A stretch of 64,000 nt of DNA from Meconema thalassinum (Eukaryota; Arthropoda; Insecta; Orthoptera; Tettigoniidae). Shown piece after piece: positions 31,976 through 43,073 of this stretch; the stretch's first letter is position 1, and each line of letters begins with the position of its first letter. Position numbers and translations under genes: made by a program. The notes below the pieces were generated by a model that was not told the origin of the DNA, searched no databases, and saw nothing but the letters and a program-made list of their open reading frames with translations. Location: contig OX336389.2 of NCBI GenBank assembly GCA_946902985.2, forward strand, positions 344,322,444-344,386,443, written 5' to 3'.

Positions 31976-33639
31976 AAATATATGCAACCACGATACTGCA
32001 GCCCCTAAAATAAGCAACAACGTTATACGTATCAGTCGATCCAGGATTTCTCTCGGAGGGTGATGAATCCATAATTATTAATTTCTAGTATCATGACTCG
32101 AGACAAATTTTTAAATCTCAACAATAAAATATAATATCCATACTGTTTACAGTACAGACAATAGTCTATTGCTACATAATATGAAACATAAATGAAACGA
32201 AGTGTTGTGAATTTGAATTACCATTAATCTGAACAGCCAGCGAATAAACTAATAAATACTTGTTGTAAGAGTATGGAATTTGTCTAATAACATGTGTTAT
32301 TGTATTTGTGACTATTTGGGTATGTGCCCCATGCGGTACCTGGAGTGTGAGGGAACCATGGAGAGGTTTGAGTGTTGCCTTATTGACAAACTAGCAACCC
32401 GTCCCGGCTTCACCCGGTACCCAGCGTAAGTTTAAAAAGGCGTATTTTTTTCGATTTCAATGATCTACGACCTATAACCGTTCTCCCTCTCGGCATGATG
32501 GGTTAAAATCACTGACTGGACTATTAATGATAGACTATTATCATGGAGATAGCATGTGCAACGAATTCTTGTCAGACGTAATTTAAGAATGGCGAGGTGC
32601 ATGAAACACAAATCCACCTTCCGTCCAATCTAAACTTGACTGCGTATTCTGCGGAACGAAGGCTGAAACTGGGGTGATAAGCTCGCTCACTCGCTCGCTC
32701 GCTAGCTAGCTAGCTAGCTCGGAAACTGTCTCCGAAGCTAGTAATTCAATGAAGAGTGTTGGAAGAAGTGAAAACGTAAAAACACTTATAGTGGCCGATG
32801 TATTGAAGGTAGAGATACAGTATACTGTCGCGGACTATTTTATAGACCTTTTCATGTTGAACAATCTTTACACTCATAGTATATAGATATTTTTAACGGT
32901 TTACCCAGCGTAAGCTTAATAGGGGCACGAAAGGTTCGACTCGATTCACTGAAATCGTTACTGCTCTGCTTCCTTTGGTCGTGAAAAATGAAAGTCGACC
33001 GACCGGGTCAGGGAATGGAAGGAATGAAGCCCCCATCTTGCGGCGAGGATATGAACTGTGCCGGCTGCCGAAGCCTGTCGCACTCCCCTGGGGCAGTGAT
33101 TAAATGAATGACAGATGAAATGATAGTGGATAGTGTTGCTGGAATGATTTTATGACAGGGAAAACCGGAGTACGCGGAGAAAACATGTCTGCCTCCGCTT
33201 TGTCCAGCACAAATCGCACATGGAGTGACCGCGATTTAAACCACGGACCCAGCGGCGAGAGGCCGGCATGCTGCCGCATAAGCCACGGAGGCGCTTCCTT
33301 TCGTCGTAAATACATTGATTTCTACAGAAACCTTTCTCGAGAAATCCTTTACAGAATGGTGAAAACTGCATCAAAATCGATCCAGTGGGTCTCGAGATTA
33401 CCCGGAATATCCAAGAATCGGGGACGTTGTTTATACTAAGTAGAGATGATATTCCAACATTTCAGTCGGTCAACAAAACATAATCCCCATTATTAGGACT
33501 TGTGAAATCACAATCAGAATTTAAAGAATATACATATATACATATGTGATATGTATTACAGATGAGAGAGAAAACTGTTGTTTTTGTTGCTTTATTTAGG
33601 TGCTTTTGCGACATCGTGGTCGTGTAGCCTCGTGTACTT
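31976..33639. other. Unassigned intergenic DNA with a simple repeat
   Basis: No gene seen. 'CCCGTCCCGGCTTCACCCGG' near 32400 and a related 'TTTACCCAGCGTAAGCTTAA' near 32900 look like ends of two decayed copies of one repeat. CGCTCGCTAGCTAGCTAG at about 32690-32720 is a simple repeat. Confidence 0.4.
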
Positions 33640-33859
33640 AGGTGTGTGTGGTATTTGTCTGATAACCTGTGTTAATGTGATGGCTGTATTAGTGTGTATA
33701 TTTGAAATTTAGGAGAGAATTGGGCGGCCGTGGCCATTATTTGGGAACCATCCCGGCATTTCACTGGAGTAGACGTGGGAAACCACTGAAAATCTTTTCT
33801 AGTGTGGCTGAGGTAGGAATCGAACCCTACCCTTCTCATTTTGCCTCACGAGGCTGAGT
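33640..33859 (-). mobile_element. SINE copy, 3' part, interrupted by Polinton B
   Basis: Tail (TGATAACCTGTGTTAATGTG near 33660) and body of the same SINE family, running to 33859 just before the GTACTC duplication. Its tRNA head is on the far side at 59910-60017, so Polinton B inserted inside it. Confidence 0.8.
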
Positions 33860-33865
33860 GTACTC

Positions 33866-35300
33866 AGTAGGGGAGCAAGGCCGATTCTAAGCCACCCATT
33901 TTATTTGTACCCGACTGTACATGTTACAATAATTAATATCTCTCGAACGCATGGTCCGATTTTGACAAATGAGGTGTCGTTGGACTCGAGCTGACGTCCT
34001 CGTTCCTCTGGACCTCTCATTATATTTTTGATTTTCTTTTGAAAATTTCTGTTTTTGAAAGTAGGTGATAGTTTGAAAACCAAACATGATAGAATGTTGT
34101 GCCATGTTTCAAACGAACGGTCTCTATGTCCTTTATGTTTTATAATAACACTTTTTTTTATTTTTTATGTTTTTTTGAAAACAGTCCAATTTTGAAATTC
34201 CTATATTTTGGAAACTAGGAATTTTACAAACAAAATTGTTTGACATAAATGAATGGCCCTGACCCCCTCTACCAGCGAAATAAATTTCAAGCCTATAGGA
34301 CTAAAACTGTGCAGTAGTGCTAGGTTGTTCCTTCTGCTACACAGCCTACTTTCCTACGAACTTTGCCGTTATCTCCCGAACGCATAGTCGGATTTTAGCA
34401 AACGAGATATTGTTGGCGTTGGGATGACGTCCTGATTGCTAAGAATGTGTGTTGCTATTTAAAAAAGATTTTTTTGAAAATTTTTGTTTTTTGATTGGCG
34501 CTATTTTGGAAACGGTGAATTTTGGATAAATGTTTGTTTGACGTTAATGAAAGGTGGGTATGCCCTTTAGGTGGGCAGCAAGTTTCAGGGGTGTAGGAGG
34601 GAAACAAATGATAGCCTACTTCTCGCGGACATTGGCGATAATTGGTGAGTGGATGGTCGGATTTTAACGAACGAGGTATTGTTGGCATTGGGATGACATG
34701 ATCTTGGCTAAAAAGGTGTGTTGGTATTTAAAAAAATGAAAAATTTTGTTTTTGAAAGTAGGCAATAGTTTGAAAACCAAACATGATAGAACGTTGTGCC
34801 ACAGATGAAACGAATGGTCCCTATGGCCTTTATTTTTTATAATAATACTTTTTTTATTTTTGAGGTTTTTTTGAAAACACTGAAATTTTGAATTTTTACT
34901 ATTTTGGAAACTAACAAGGTTACAAATAAGTTTGTTTGACATAAATGAAAGATACCTACCCCCTATACCAAGAAAATAAATGTCAAGTCTCTAGGACAAG
35001 AATTGTGCATTTTAATTTTAAAAAAATATTTTTTTAAATAAAAGAGTGTTTGTAGACAGAGAGCCTGTAGCGCTGGGCGTGTGTTCCAACGAGGCTATGA
35101 CTGAGCATGGTGAATACTGGAAATGGCTATTTCGACGGGGCGATGTATGGCAAAACGAGGGGTCGCTTTCCAATATTTTCCTATGACAAACTAATGAAGG
35201 TGAATATTTTTCGAAAATCCCTCATGGTGATCTTTAAACATGTTGGTAAACGGGTCGTGGGTAACATAACAAATGATAATAATGCTATGAGACGAATAAC
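33866..35300 (+). repeat. Polinton B left terminal inverted repeat
   Basis: Matches, inverted, 59903-59433 joined to 49541-48590. Inside it the CGAACGCATGG/GATTTT-ACAAA motif occurs three times (near 33940, 34370 and 34630), so the TIR is itself built of imperfect internal repeats. The inner end, ATGCTATGAGACGAATAA (35283-35300), is the last shared sequence. Confidence 0.92.
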
Positions 35301-35752
35301 AGGCGGGAAACGTTTGATAGTTGTTATTAAGAACTTACTGGAAGCCTCAACGACAAACAGAAAAAAATTGTTGAGGCTGGCTGGCTGGCCAGCCGACTGA
35401 GAGAGCCGGGCTAGCAGAATGTATCCTCTTATCATGTTTCAGAAATGTGAGCCAGAGCTGACAACAGGCCAATGGAAAATTACAGTGACGTAGAGGTGAG
35501 TTGAAGGTCGAACAATATCGCAACGACGTCAGAGAAATAATGCAGTAAGCGAGTATAAGTCCTCCCCCTACCATTGCCATAGCCAATTGAAAGGCAAGAG
35601 CGATGTTAACAACTATGGCAAGAGGGACACAGGGCGAGGGGCTGGGCGAGGAGAGGAGGGCAGGGGGGTATTAGAGTGTTGATCATGTTATGACACACAG
35701 ACAGTCATTACTGTTTTAAACGTTGCAGTGTAAACATAGGCTGTGTCTCATG

Positions 35753-36128
35753 TGTATAAAAGTGATTGCATTCGTGTGCTCAACCCCAGTTGGATACATT
35801 ATATATTTGAGGTAATTGTTGGAATAACACTGTTTAGTTTATTTTATGCTAATCAATGATTAAATGATTATTGGTTTACCATTTGATTGATGGATTGTTA
35901 TTTTTTGTTTTGTTTAAATAATTGGCATACCTGGTATTGGGAGACTGAACCCCCATTCCACTCGAACCTAGGGAAAGGCAAACGCAGGGCTTTTTACAAA
36001 GCAAGGTAAGATTTTTTTGTTGTATATAAAAAACCTGTTTTTTAATTTTATTTATATTTTGTTTGTTTATGAAAGGTGCTATTTGAAATAGATATACTCG
36101 TGGTGGTTTATTTTATTTCCGTTTTTAG
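35753..36128 (+). promoter_or_regulatory. Promoter and 5'-leader intron of Polinton B PolB
   Basis: TGTATAAAAG (about 35753) is followed about 33 bases later by CCCAGTTG. CAAG|GTAAGA at 36006 and TTTTTAG at 36128 bound a possible intron, the same leader design as in Polinton A. The rest of 35300-36600 shows no ORF. Start of the coding region is not determinable. Confidence 0.5.
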
Positions 36129-36599
36129 AGTGTGAGCCTGACAACTGCTGTTGAGAACGTGTGTGTTAGGGACCACTGTTTACCAGACAGTCTACGGCTG
36201 AAAACTTGGGTGAGATTGTTCTTTTTATAAAAAAACATGTCTCTTGCCACTGCTAGCGATAGCATAACTTGGGAGCCCCTTGAGTCCTGTTTCAAGTCAC
36301 GTGTCTGCTCTGGCCGCGTGCTCAATGTTATTGAGAGTTTAATTCCAAAGACTTTGTAGAATCTTGTTTTGAAATTTTTAAAGAACAAATTTGTACAGAG
36401 CAAAGGTTGCATACGGCTTTAAAGGTCAATACACAACTCGTGTGCGATTTCATATATATAAACAAGAACGGTGAGCATAAAAAATATTTTATATTGGCAG
36501 TAAAATGCAAGAGCTTTTGATAGCCGATAATCTGAACGAGTGGTAACAAAGCCATGTGGTGAATGCCTTGCTATCAAAATTTGATAAACAGCAACAATG

Positions 36600-38509
36600 A
36601 CCCAGTGGTTTAGCGTTAAACAAAATTCATCATTTGCAAATCACTATTTGTCAATTCAATCCGTTGAATGCTGGGTCTAGCTTTATTGAAACACCACCAG
36701 CAATAGCTTCGAAAAAGGCAGTGGTTAATATTGAGAACCATGACAATGATTGCTTTCTGTGGGCTGTGGCTGCCTATTTGCAGCCAGTACAACAGCATTG
36801 TTACAGACCTGGAATGTACAAGGCCAAGTTTGTTGAATTAAAAAAAAACATTAAATTTAACTCGAGTGTCGTTCCCTATGGACTTAACCGAGATCCATAG
36901 GTTTGAACAAGACAACCATGACTTTTCGTTCATGGTGTATGGCCTTGATGGTGATGAGATTGTGGGTCCTCTTTATGCCACAAAAGAACTGAAACGACAT
37001 CACATTCATCTTTTATATTTATCTGTAGGATATGTGAATCACTATTGCCTGATTAAAAGCCTGAGTAGATTGCTAAGCAGTCAAGCGTCCAAAGATCAAC
37101 ATAAGAAACATATTTGTGAGCGTTGCCTGCAATATTTTAAAACCCCTACGCTTTTGGAACTCCATAGGGTAGATTGCGTTTCTCAGGAAGCGGTGAAACT
37201 GATATTGCCACAAGGGGACAAGGCTGTGCTAAAGTTTAAGGACATTCATAAGCGTGACACTGTTCCCTGTGTGGTGTATGCAGATATCGAAGCCCTCGCC
37301 ACACCCATGGCGGGATGTGAACCAGATCCCACCATGAGCTCAACCACACCCATTCAAATACATGAACCCTTTGCCATAGGATTTAATGTAGTGTGTGCCT
37401 ATGACCCAACACAATCCGTTTACAAATACCGTGAGGGGCCAGATTGTGTCAGATGGTTTTTGGATGCACTTGTAAAGTTGGCCGACCATGTACAGGGATT
37501 ACTAGACCACCCAGTACCCATGAGCCTATCTCCAGAACAGGAGCAGCGGTATGAGCATGCCACGACATGCCATATTTGCGAAAAGCCACTGATCAGTGCT
37601 GAAGACACCGTTCGTGATCACTCGCACTTTACGGGAGAGTTTCGTGGAGCTGCGCACAGTAAATGCAATTTGAACTTTTCAGCTTCTTGTTTCAACAGTG
37701 TCTTTTTCCACAATCTGGCAAATTATGACATTCAGTTTTTGATTCGTGAATTGGGTCATGTCAACAAGGGCTCGTTTACATTAAATTGGTGAATGTCTGG
37801 GAAAGACGTTACGGTGCCCGACGGTATATTGCCAAGCCAAATTTTAAATCGATCAACATTATCGATGAGGATTTGGCCACCATTGAACTGAGTAAGACCA
37901 GCGTGACCATGGATAAGCCCATTTACTTGGGCCAAGTCATTTTAGACTTTTCTAAATCGGCCATATAACGATTCCACTATGAGTTTGCCAAACGCCATTT
38001 TGAGGACGTCTCTCTTTTGTATATGGATACGGACTCATTTATTTACCACATTCGCCACTGCAACCCCTATGACGTCATGAGGCAGCATAGTGACTGGTTC
38101 GTCACCTCTTCGTATAGCGCTGACAACGTGTTTCAGCTGCCCATAACAGAACAAGAAGGAAATGGGCGTTTTAAAAGATGAATGCGGTGATTCCATTATG
38201 ACGGAATTCGTAGGTTTGGCCTCGAAAATGTATGCTAATCGCACACTAGACTGTAAGGAAGACAAAAGAGCAAAAGGTGTAGGTAGGGCAGTGGTAAAAT
38301 CGCTACGTGTAGACGATTACTTAGCGGTTTTACGCACTGGCAAAGCTATGTCCCATACACAGTGCAGGATACAATCTAGCAACCATCATTTGTATCTTGT
38401 GGAACAGAGAAAACGCACCCTCGCCTCCATGGATAACAAACGTGTGTGGGCTGATGACCTGCTCACTAGCCTGCCCTGGGGATATGACCGCAAGGAGGAG
38501 GAGGTGTGA
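36600..38509 (+). pseudogene. polB: DNA polymerase B of Polinton B, internally deleted
   Basis: Related to the Polinton A polymerase. A KKAVVNI...NDCFLWAV block lies at 36714-36765. After a frameshift near 36866-36880 come a C..C...H finger (about 37105-37170), YADIEA exonuclease start (about 37277), VRDHSH...C.L.F block (about 37610-37680) and an HNLANYDIQF block (about 37710). A stop after about 37790 is followed directly by sequence from after motif B. Roughly 400 codons holding exo III and polymerase motifs A and B are therefore missing. YMDTDS motif C survives at about 38020. Further breaks are a stop near 37966-37968 and a shift near 38175. The last frame ends at 38507-38509. An AATAAA at about 38887 could serve as poly(A) signal. 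No zinc-finger leader like that of Polinton A is seen. Confidence 0.9.
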
Positions 38510-39641
38510 TTTTTCTGTTTGTTTGTTTGTTTGTTTAGGGACATGGCTTTTTGTAACTCGTAGATTTAGTATTTTGTAAATATTTTTTTTGTCATTGTAA
38601 ATAGTAGATTTTGTAAATAGTGGCAACACACTTGGACCATTTGCTCTTTAAAAAAGTTCTATGCAACCTTATTTTAATTTTTATTTTAAATTTTACAGAG
38701 TTGGGAATTGGAAAATGGTATATAGTTTAATTCTTTTAAAGCTGTACAAAGTTGTAGTTTCTGTAAATATAAAATAAGTAATATTTTTAGTAACTTTAAT
38801 TATTTTTGTCATGTAAATTATAAATGGTAAACTAAAAAAAGTTCTTTTGGGATCAGTGGGCATGTCGAGAATGTGCTTTTGGGGATAAATAAAGTGGTTG
38901 TGTTTGTTCCCAAAGACAGGTATGGTTGTGTGAGTAGAGAGAAAGCTGGTGTGTATGTATGACCAGAGCAAACACGGTGAGGTAGGGTTGGTGGGGAGGG
39001 GGTAATTTTCACTTATATACTAATTTTGTTTTGTCGATTGTTTTTTCTTTGAAATGTAGCGGTTAATAGACATTATTTTTGTAAAAACAGTCTTACCTGC
39101 AGTAGTCGTAGACCTAGATGTTTCTCAAAATACACACATAAACACATTGCAGCAGCATCAAGGTCAAGCACTCCTATCAACATCATTGACAAAGCTCATC
39201 TTTCAACATACACCAAATGGAAAAATGTGTAAACAGCAAAACGGAAAATTCATGTTTCGATATCACCAAAATTCAAAAACACAAAACTTGAAACGGACAA
39301 TTTAAAAAAATTGGAAATGGCCATGTGTGAAATATAACTATTCAAAAACTTCAAACGGACATTTAAAAAAAAGTGTCATCAACAAAATGGAAAATCCATA
39401 TCATCAAAAACACAAAACTTGAATCAGACATTTTTTAAAACTGTAAATTGCAAATTGGCAAATGACAATGACAATGTTTGAAAATGTGAAAATGAAAAAT
39501 CAGCCCATCAACATCATGTTTTTTTAAATTAAAAGGAAACATCGTGTCCTGGTAAAGCATTGGATTTATTTCATAACCATAGGGATTGACAAAAGAAAAA
39601 ATAGAATACAAACATATCCCAATTCCTTACTCCGCAATTCC
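38510..39641. other. Convergent intergenic region between PolB and the minus-strand gene block
   Basis: AT-rich. Holds repeated A-tract phrases such as 'AACTTCAAACGGACATTT' (39290-39430), AATAAA for PolB near 38887 (+) and TTTATT near 39568, which is AATAAA for the minus-strand block. No credible gene. Confidence 0.6.
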
Positions 39642-40094
39642 TTAATGTTCATGTCCATGCATCATCAACTTTCCTTTCATAGCACTCATCACAATCAGGG
39701 CTGCCATCCTCTCACCCACTGAGGCATCACAGGATATGAAACGTTGTTTAGTTTTTTTCAATAACAATTTATCTGCCACATGTCTTAAACCAGAATGACT
39801 ATGGCGATAAGATAGGTCATGTTCTTTGCATCCTTGATCCAAAAGATTAATGGGTACATCACCACGCTGCAAACGTATATCAAGATGAGTTCCAGGGCTA
39901 CAAAAACGATAACCTGGAAGATGGATTTCGAAAGGTAAGTATTGAATCACTTTGTCAATGACGCCATTGCCAGTACAGGTCTGGGATATCCTTTTCCATT
40001 GATGGTAAAAAGGTTTGGTCTTCCTCCTCCTCTGTGAACGATGTTTGTGTTTGTTGTTGTTGTTCTTGTTGTTGTTGCTGCTTTTTCTCGCCAT
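39642..40094 (-). CDS. Phospholipase A2 domain protein (parvovirus VP1/adintovirus type)
   Basis: About 150 residues. An Asn/Lys/Arg-rich N-terminus (start chosen at MARKSS, 40094) is followed by LPFEIHLPGYRFCSPGT, whose Y-FC-PGT is the calcium loop, then LDQGCKEHDLSY, whose HD pair is the catalytic site. The C-terminal helix is DASVGERMAALIV. This arrangement is that of the viral sPLA2 domain known from parvovirus VP1 and from PLA2-like proteins of insect Polintons/adintoviruses. There it is thought to breach endosomal membranes during entry. The ORF is intact. Its first 140 bases overlap the end of the upstream Cys/His ORF in another frame. Confidence 0.85.
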   Translation of the reverse strand: MARKSSNNNKNNNNKHKHRSQRRRKTKPFYHQWKRISQTCTGNGVIDKVIQYLPFEIHLPGYRFCSPGTHLDIRLQRGDVPINLLDQGCKEHDLSYRHSHSGLRHVADKLLLKKTKQRFISCDASVGERMAALIVMSAMKGKLMMHGHEH

Positions 40095-40436
40095 GACACC
40101 CGTGGAATGATTCAACAAAGTCTTTACACGGACTTTTATGACCGTGATACAGTTTCACTAGCTGACAAGTCGCGCACTGACGCATAGAGTGTATTTTTGC
40201 CATGGCCACTTGCTTATGGTGATCGCAATCCGTACAGGGTTGCAATTCACTCAACACAGGGTCTTGAGTCCATGATTTTGGTACATGTTGCCAGATTTTT
40301 TCACCGCGTTGGCGGCCACATAATAAATGAACGACTTTGGCAACGCTAAGAGTTCCTCTTTGGTAAAACTGTCTAGTTTCTTTTTACACAAAATTAACTT
40401 CCCGATGGCTTTGTCTGTAGCATTGCCTTTCTCCAT
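39955..40436 (-). pseudogene. Cys/His-rich protein, probably one gene split by a frameshift
   Basis: Two ORFs abut: 40436-40251 (KAIGKLILCKKKLDSFTKEE...) and 40257-39955. The second has CTDCDHHKQVAMAKIH, then CATCQL...H..CKDF, a zinc-binding pattern, then a Gln-rich and acidic tail. They overlap by seven bases at the break, which fits a one-base indel near 40252. Function unknown. Its position, immediately before the PLA2 ORF in the same block, suggests a structural or regulatory virus-like protein. Confidence 0.55.
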
Positions 40437-40457
40437 GGTATCACGTGTTATAGATGT

Positions 40458-41009
40458 TTACACGTCGCTTGTAGAAATGTCACTGGCGTCATTCACAGGT
40501 AAATCTTGAGTTATAATTTTGTTCAACAACTCCCAGCAGGCATGGGTGGTTAACCAATGAAAGAGAGGCCACGCATGCGCTAGGGCTGTATGGATAATGT
40601 TGCCACAGGAACAAGTATCCATCAGCGTTTGCATGGAGGGGCATCCCAGATCCATGAGGTCGATACATTGACAGTAAGACGGCAAAAATGGTTGCAACCA
40701 TTCACGTTTTTCATTAACTTTCACAAATACCACATTGGCCGAGGACAAGTGTGCTTTCATGACCACGTCCAAATATTTATAGGAAATGGTTCCTTGATTC
40801 CAGTCTATTTGCTTATGATTTTCAATCCACTGGGTTTGTTTGCGGTCTTTTTCACACAACAAATCAAAAGCAAGGGGAGGTTTAACTAGCAAATGCGTAG
40901 CTTGCGATATCCAAAACGTGGTACAATCGATAATGGCCACTTGTTTAAATATAAATTTGTTCTCACCAAATTTAAACCCTTGGCAATCCACAATGAGTGT
41001 GCGCAACAT
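40458..41009 (-). CDS. Conserved unknown protein with N-terminal DCQGF motif (nuclease-like candidate)
   Basis: About 184 residues from the ATG at 41009. The start LRTLIVDCQGFKF is followed by KQVAIIDC, HLLVKPPLAFDLL, DWNQGTISYKYL, a C..C.DLMDLGCPS block and HTALAHAWPLFHWL near the end. The hydrophobic strand ending in D-x-QGF, plus later conserved His/Asp residues, resembles a family common in arthropod Polinton-like elements and suggests an RNase H-fold nuclease. I cannot verify the catalytic set. ORF intact. Upstream, 41083-41098 holds a minus-strand GGCAG|GTAAGTCC that looks like a splice donor, so a further 5' exon is possible. Confidence 0.5.
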   Translation of the reverse strand: MLRTLIVDCQGFKFGENKFIFKQVAIIDCTTFWISQATHLLVKPPLAFDLLCEKDRKQTQWIENHKQIDWNQGTISYKYLDVVMKAHLSSANVVFVKVNEKREWLQPFLPSYCQCIDLMDLGCPSMQTLMDTCSCGNIIHTALAHAWPLFHWLTTHACWELLNKIITQDLPVNDASDISTSDV

Positions 41010-41321
41010 GTTGCCCCTTGGCTGGACAGAGTTCAACTGACGACTGAGTAACCATTGGCCACTAAGTTGTGGTCATGACATGGACTTACCTGCCATGCTA
41101 GTTTGAAAAAAATGAGGTTAGGGTAGGACAGGGGGACATGAGAAAAATAAGAATTTAAGAATTACATCATTTTATTATCATAACACGTCTTACAGGATTT
41201 TGTCATTTTGGGATGAGGACGATACCAACTGATACAACAATATAGTCTCTTGTGTTTGTAACTTCCATAACACCGATGATGTCCCAATGTCTATAAACTA
41301 GGCGTTTTGATGGTGAGCTGC

Positions 41322-41666
41322 TCACCGAAGCACCATGGACACCATACAGTCCACACGTATCGTATTTTGTTTTTTTGTTTTTTCATCACTCAGAAGCACG
41401 AGTGAGGGATAGCTTGAATGACAGGGTATATTTCCCACCTCCATTCTGCACAGGTAGGGGCAGGCAGGTGACAAGCGCTGATGTTCCTGCATGGGTTCAT
41501 CGCTCTCTTGCCATCGGTCTATGATGATGGGACAAAAGGCACATTTCAATTCATCTCTTGTTTTTAAATATTAGAATCCAGCGGCCGCTAAGGCTTGAGG
41601 GTTTATGAAAGCCACTGGCCATGTTGCAAAATTCTTGAAACGTTGTTCCTCAGAGTTTAAATTCAT
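41322..41666 (-). pseudogene. Viral-type IAP: single BIR domain protein with one in-frame stop
   Basis: The frame runs 115 codons from ATG 41666 with a TAA at 41573-41571. Before the stop it has RFKNFATWP and a PQALAAAGF segment. After it come CAFC, then W-ESDEP-EH and SPACPYL. This is the BIR zinc fold: two Cys in C-x2-C, then His and Cys spaced H-x6-C. BIR proteins of baculoviruses and other insect viruses block host caspases. No RING finger is seen; the 40 residues after the BIR are unrecognised. The stop sits in the middle of the domain, so this copy is dead unless read through. Confidence 0.8.
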
Positions 41667-41735
41667 GGATGTGACTTCTCTTGATGCTTTAAAGCAAGAC
41701 ATGACTGAGCGGCTTGACGTGGGTTGACCTGTTAT

Positions 41736-42950
41736 TTATATACTCGTCACTTGGTTGGACAGTGGATAATAGTTGACTTGTTTGTGATGAATAATCAAAC
41801 AGTAGGCCGTCGTATTGGCTGGTACATTGTCATGTGTTTCAAAATCTAGTCGAATGTCAATATTGGATGGCTTGACAGATTCTTCCAGGTAAGAACAGTC
41901 AAAGACAATCAGTGGCGCCCTTGCCTTAAACGCTTGGGGTAGCAGCATGAGGCCGTTCTCTTTTTGATAATACGACCATCGAAATTTAGAAAACAAGTCG
42001 TACAGGGGGCCAAACTTATTTTTTGAAAAATCCAAATCCAGTCCTTCATAGGGAAACACAGGTCCGTTGAGGAAAAGACGTGCATTTCTCAATTGCAGGT
42101 GATCAAATTGCGTGGCATCTTTGGTTTGTTGATACTTGCGATTCGTTTGAAACCCCACGATCATGTAGAGAGGTCTCCCTGTATAGCGAGCTGTTTTTAC
42201 AGACCAACTGTGTGGGTTGGTGGTGGGCAATAGCGGGTACTCATGGAGTGCCCAGCTTCTAAATTCCATGGGTAGAGGCATATCTCTCTTTACCATCTTG
42301 AGTATGTCCAGTTTTTTGCTATCGTCAAGGGTCACGTGGGGCACTTTCCATAGCAAGCGTTGTAGTTGAATTTTTGAATCTATGGGGGCATTGTCAGGTC
42401 CCTTGAGTGCATTATTATCACTCCTGTCTCTCACCAGATAAAGCACTTGCCTTGAGTTGACCACAATGCGCTGGTGGTCTTCGGCAAAGCCTAAAATCAG
42501 TTTAAGAGGTAAATATCCAGTAAAGGTCCCTTCGGTGTGTACCATCTAGTTATTGGTCGAGACAGGGCACCAACCTGACATGCAAAGTGTTTTACCTTCT
42601 TCCTCACTATAAGAGGGGTATAGTTTCATGACACTGGAAATGCCCACATTTCGAGTGCTATCCACCACGATATCGTTAAGGACATAACGTACTTCAGAAA
42701 ACAGAAAGGCCAAACCATGGTTGGCCAACTTGTATGTGGTGGGTGTAGAGCCATCGGCTTTGGTGAGCCGACCTTCGATCTGAATGACACTTTCATGCGG
42801 TAGGGTGTAAATATCTAGGTTGTTGTTAACAAATTGAATTTCATCATAGTTATTAAGTCCAGGTGTTTGAGCTTGATAGGAATGGAGATCAATTCTTACC
42901 ACTCCTGGTTGCTCCTCGATGCGGTTCGCTATCTCAAGGATAGAATTCAT
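41736..42950 (-). pseudogene. Major capsid protein-like (double jelly-roll type), one in-frame stop
   Basis: Frame of about 404 codons from ATG 42950 to 41736, broken only by TAG at 42548-42546. The N-terminal part has SVIQIEGRL, an FLFSEVRYVLNDI block and a GISSVMKLY segment. The second part has LPLKLILGFAED, RLLWKVPHV, EFRSWALHEYPLLP, FDHLQLRNARLFLNG and RLDFETHDNVPANTTAYCL. Long beta-rich sequence and position next to a smaller capsid-type ORF and the protease match the Polinton major capsid gene shown by others to be a double jelly-roll. My assignment rests on layout and remembered family patterns, not on a structure search. Confidence 0.65.
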
Positions 42951-43073
42951 TATGGGGGTTGACGTGGTAACCCAAATGCTGTAAAATCTGCTTGTCTTGA
43001 GATGTTAACGTGTATTTACGTGGCAAACAACTAACACTATTCCTAGACGGTGTAGTTGCTTTATATACAAACT

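Noticed and set aside
35107..35400. 97-codon ORF near the inner end of the left TIR
   Set aside because: The TIR part is repeated at the other end without a matching ORF; no recognisable domain.
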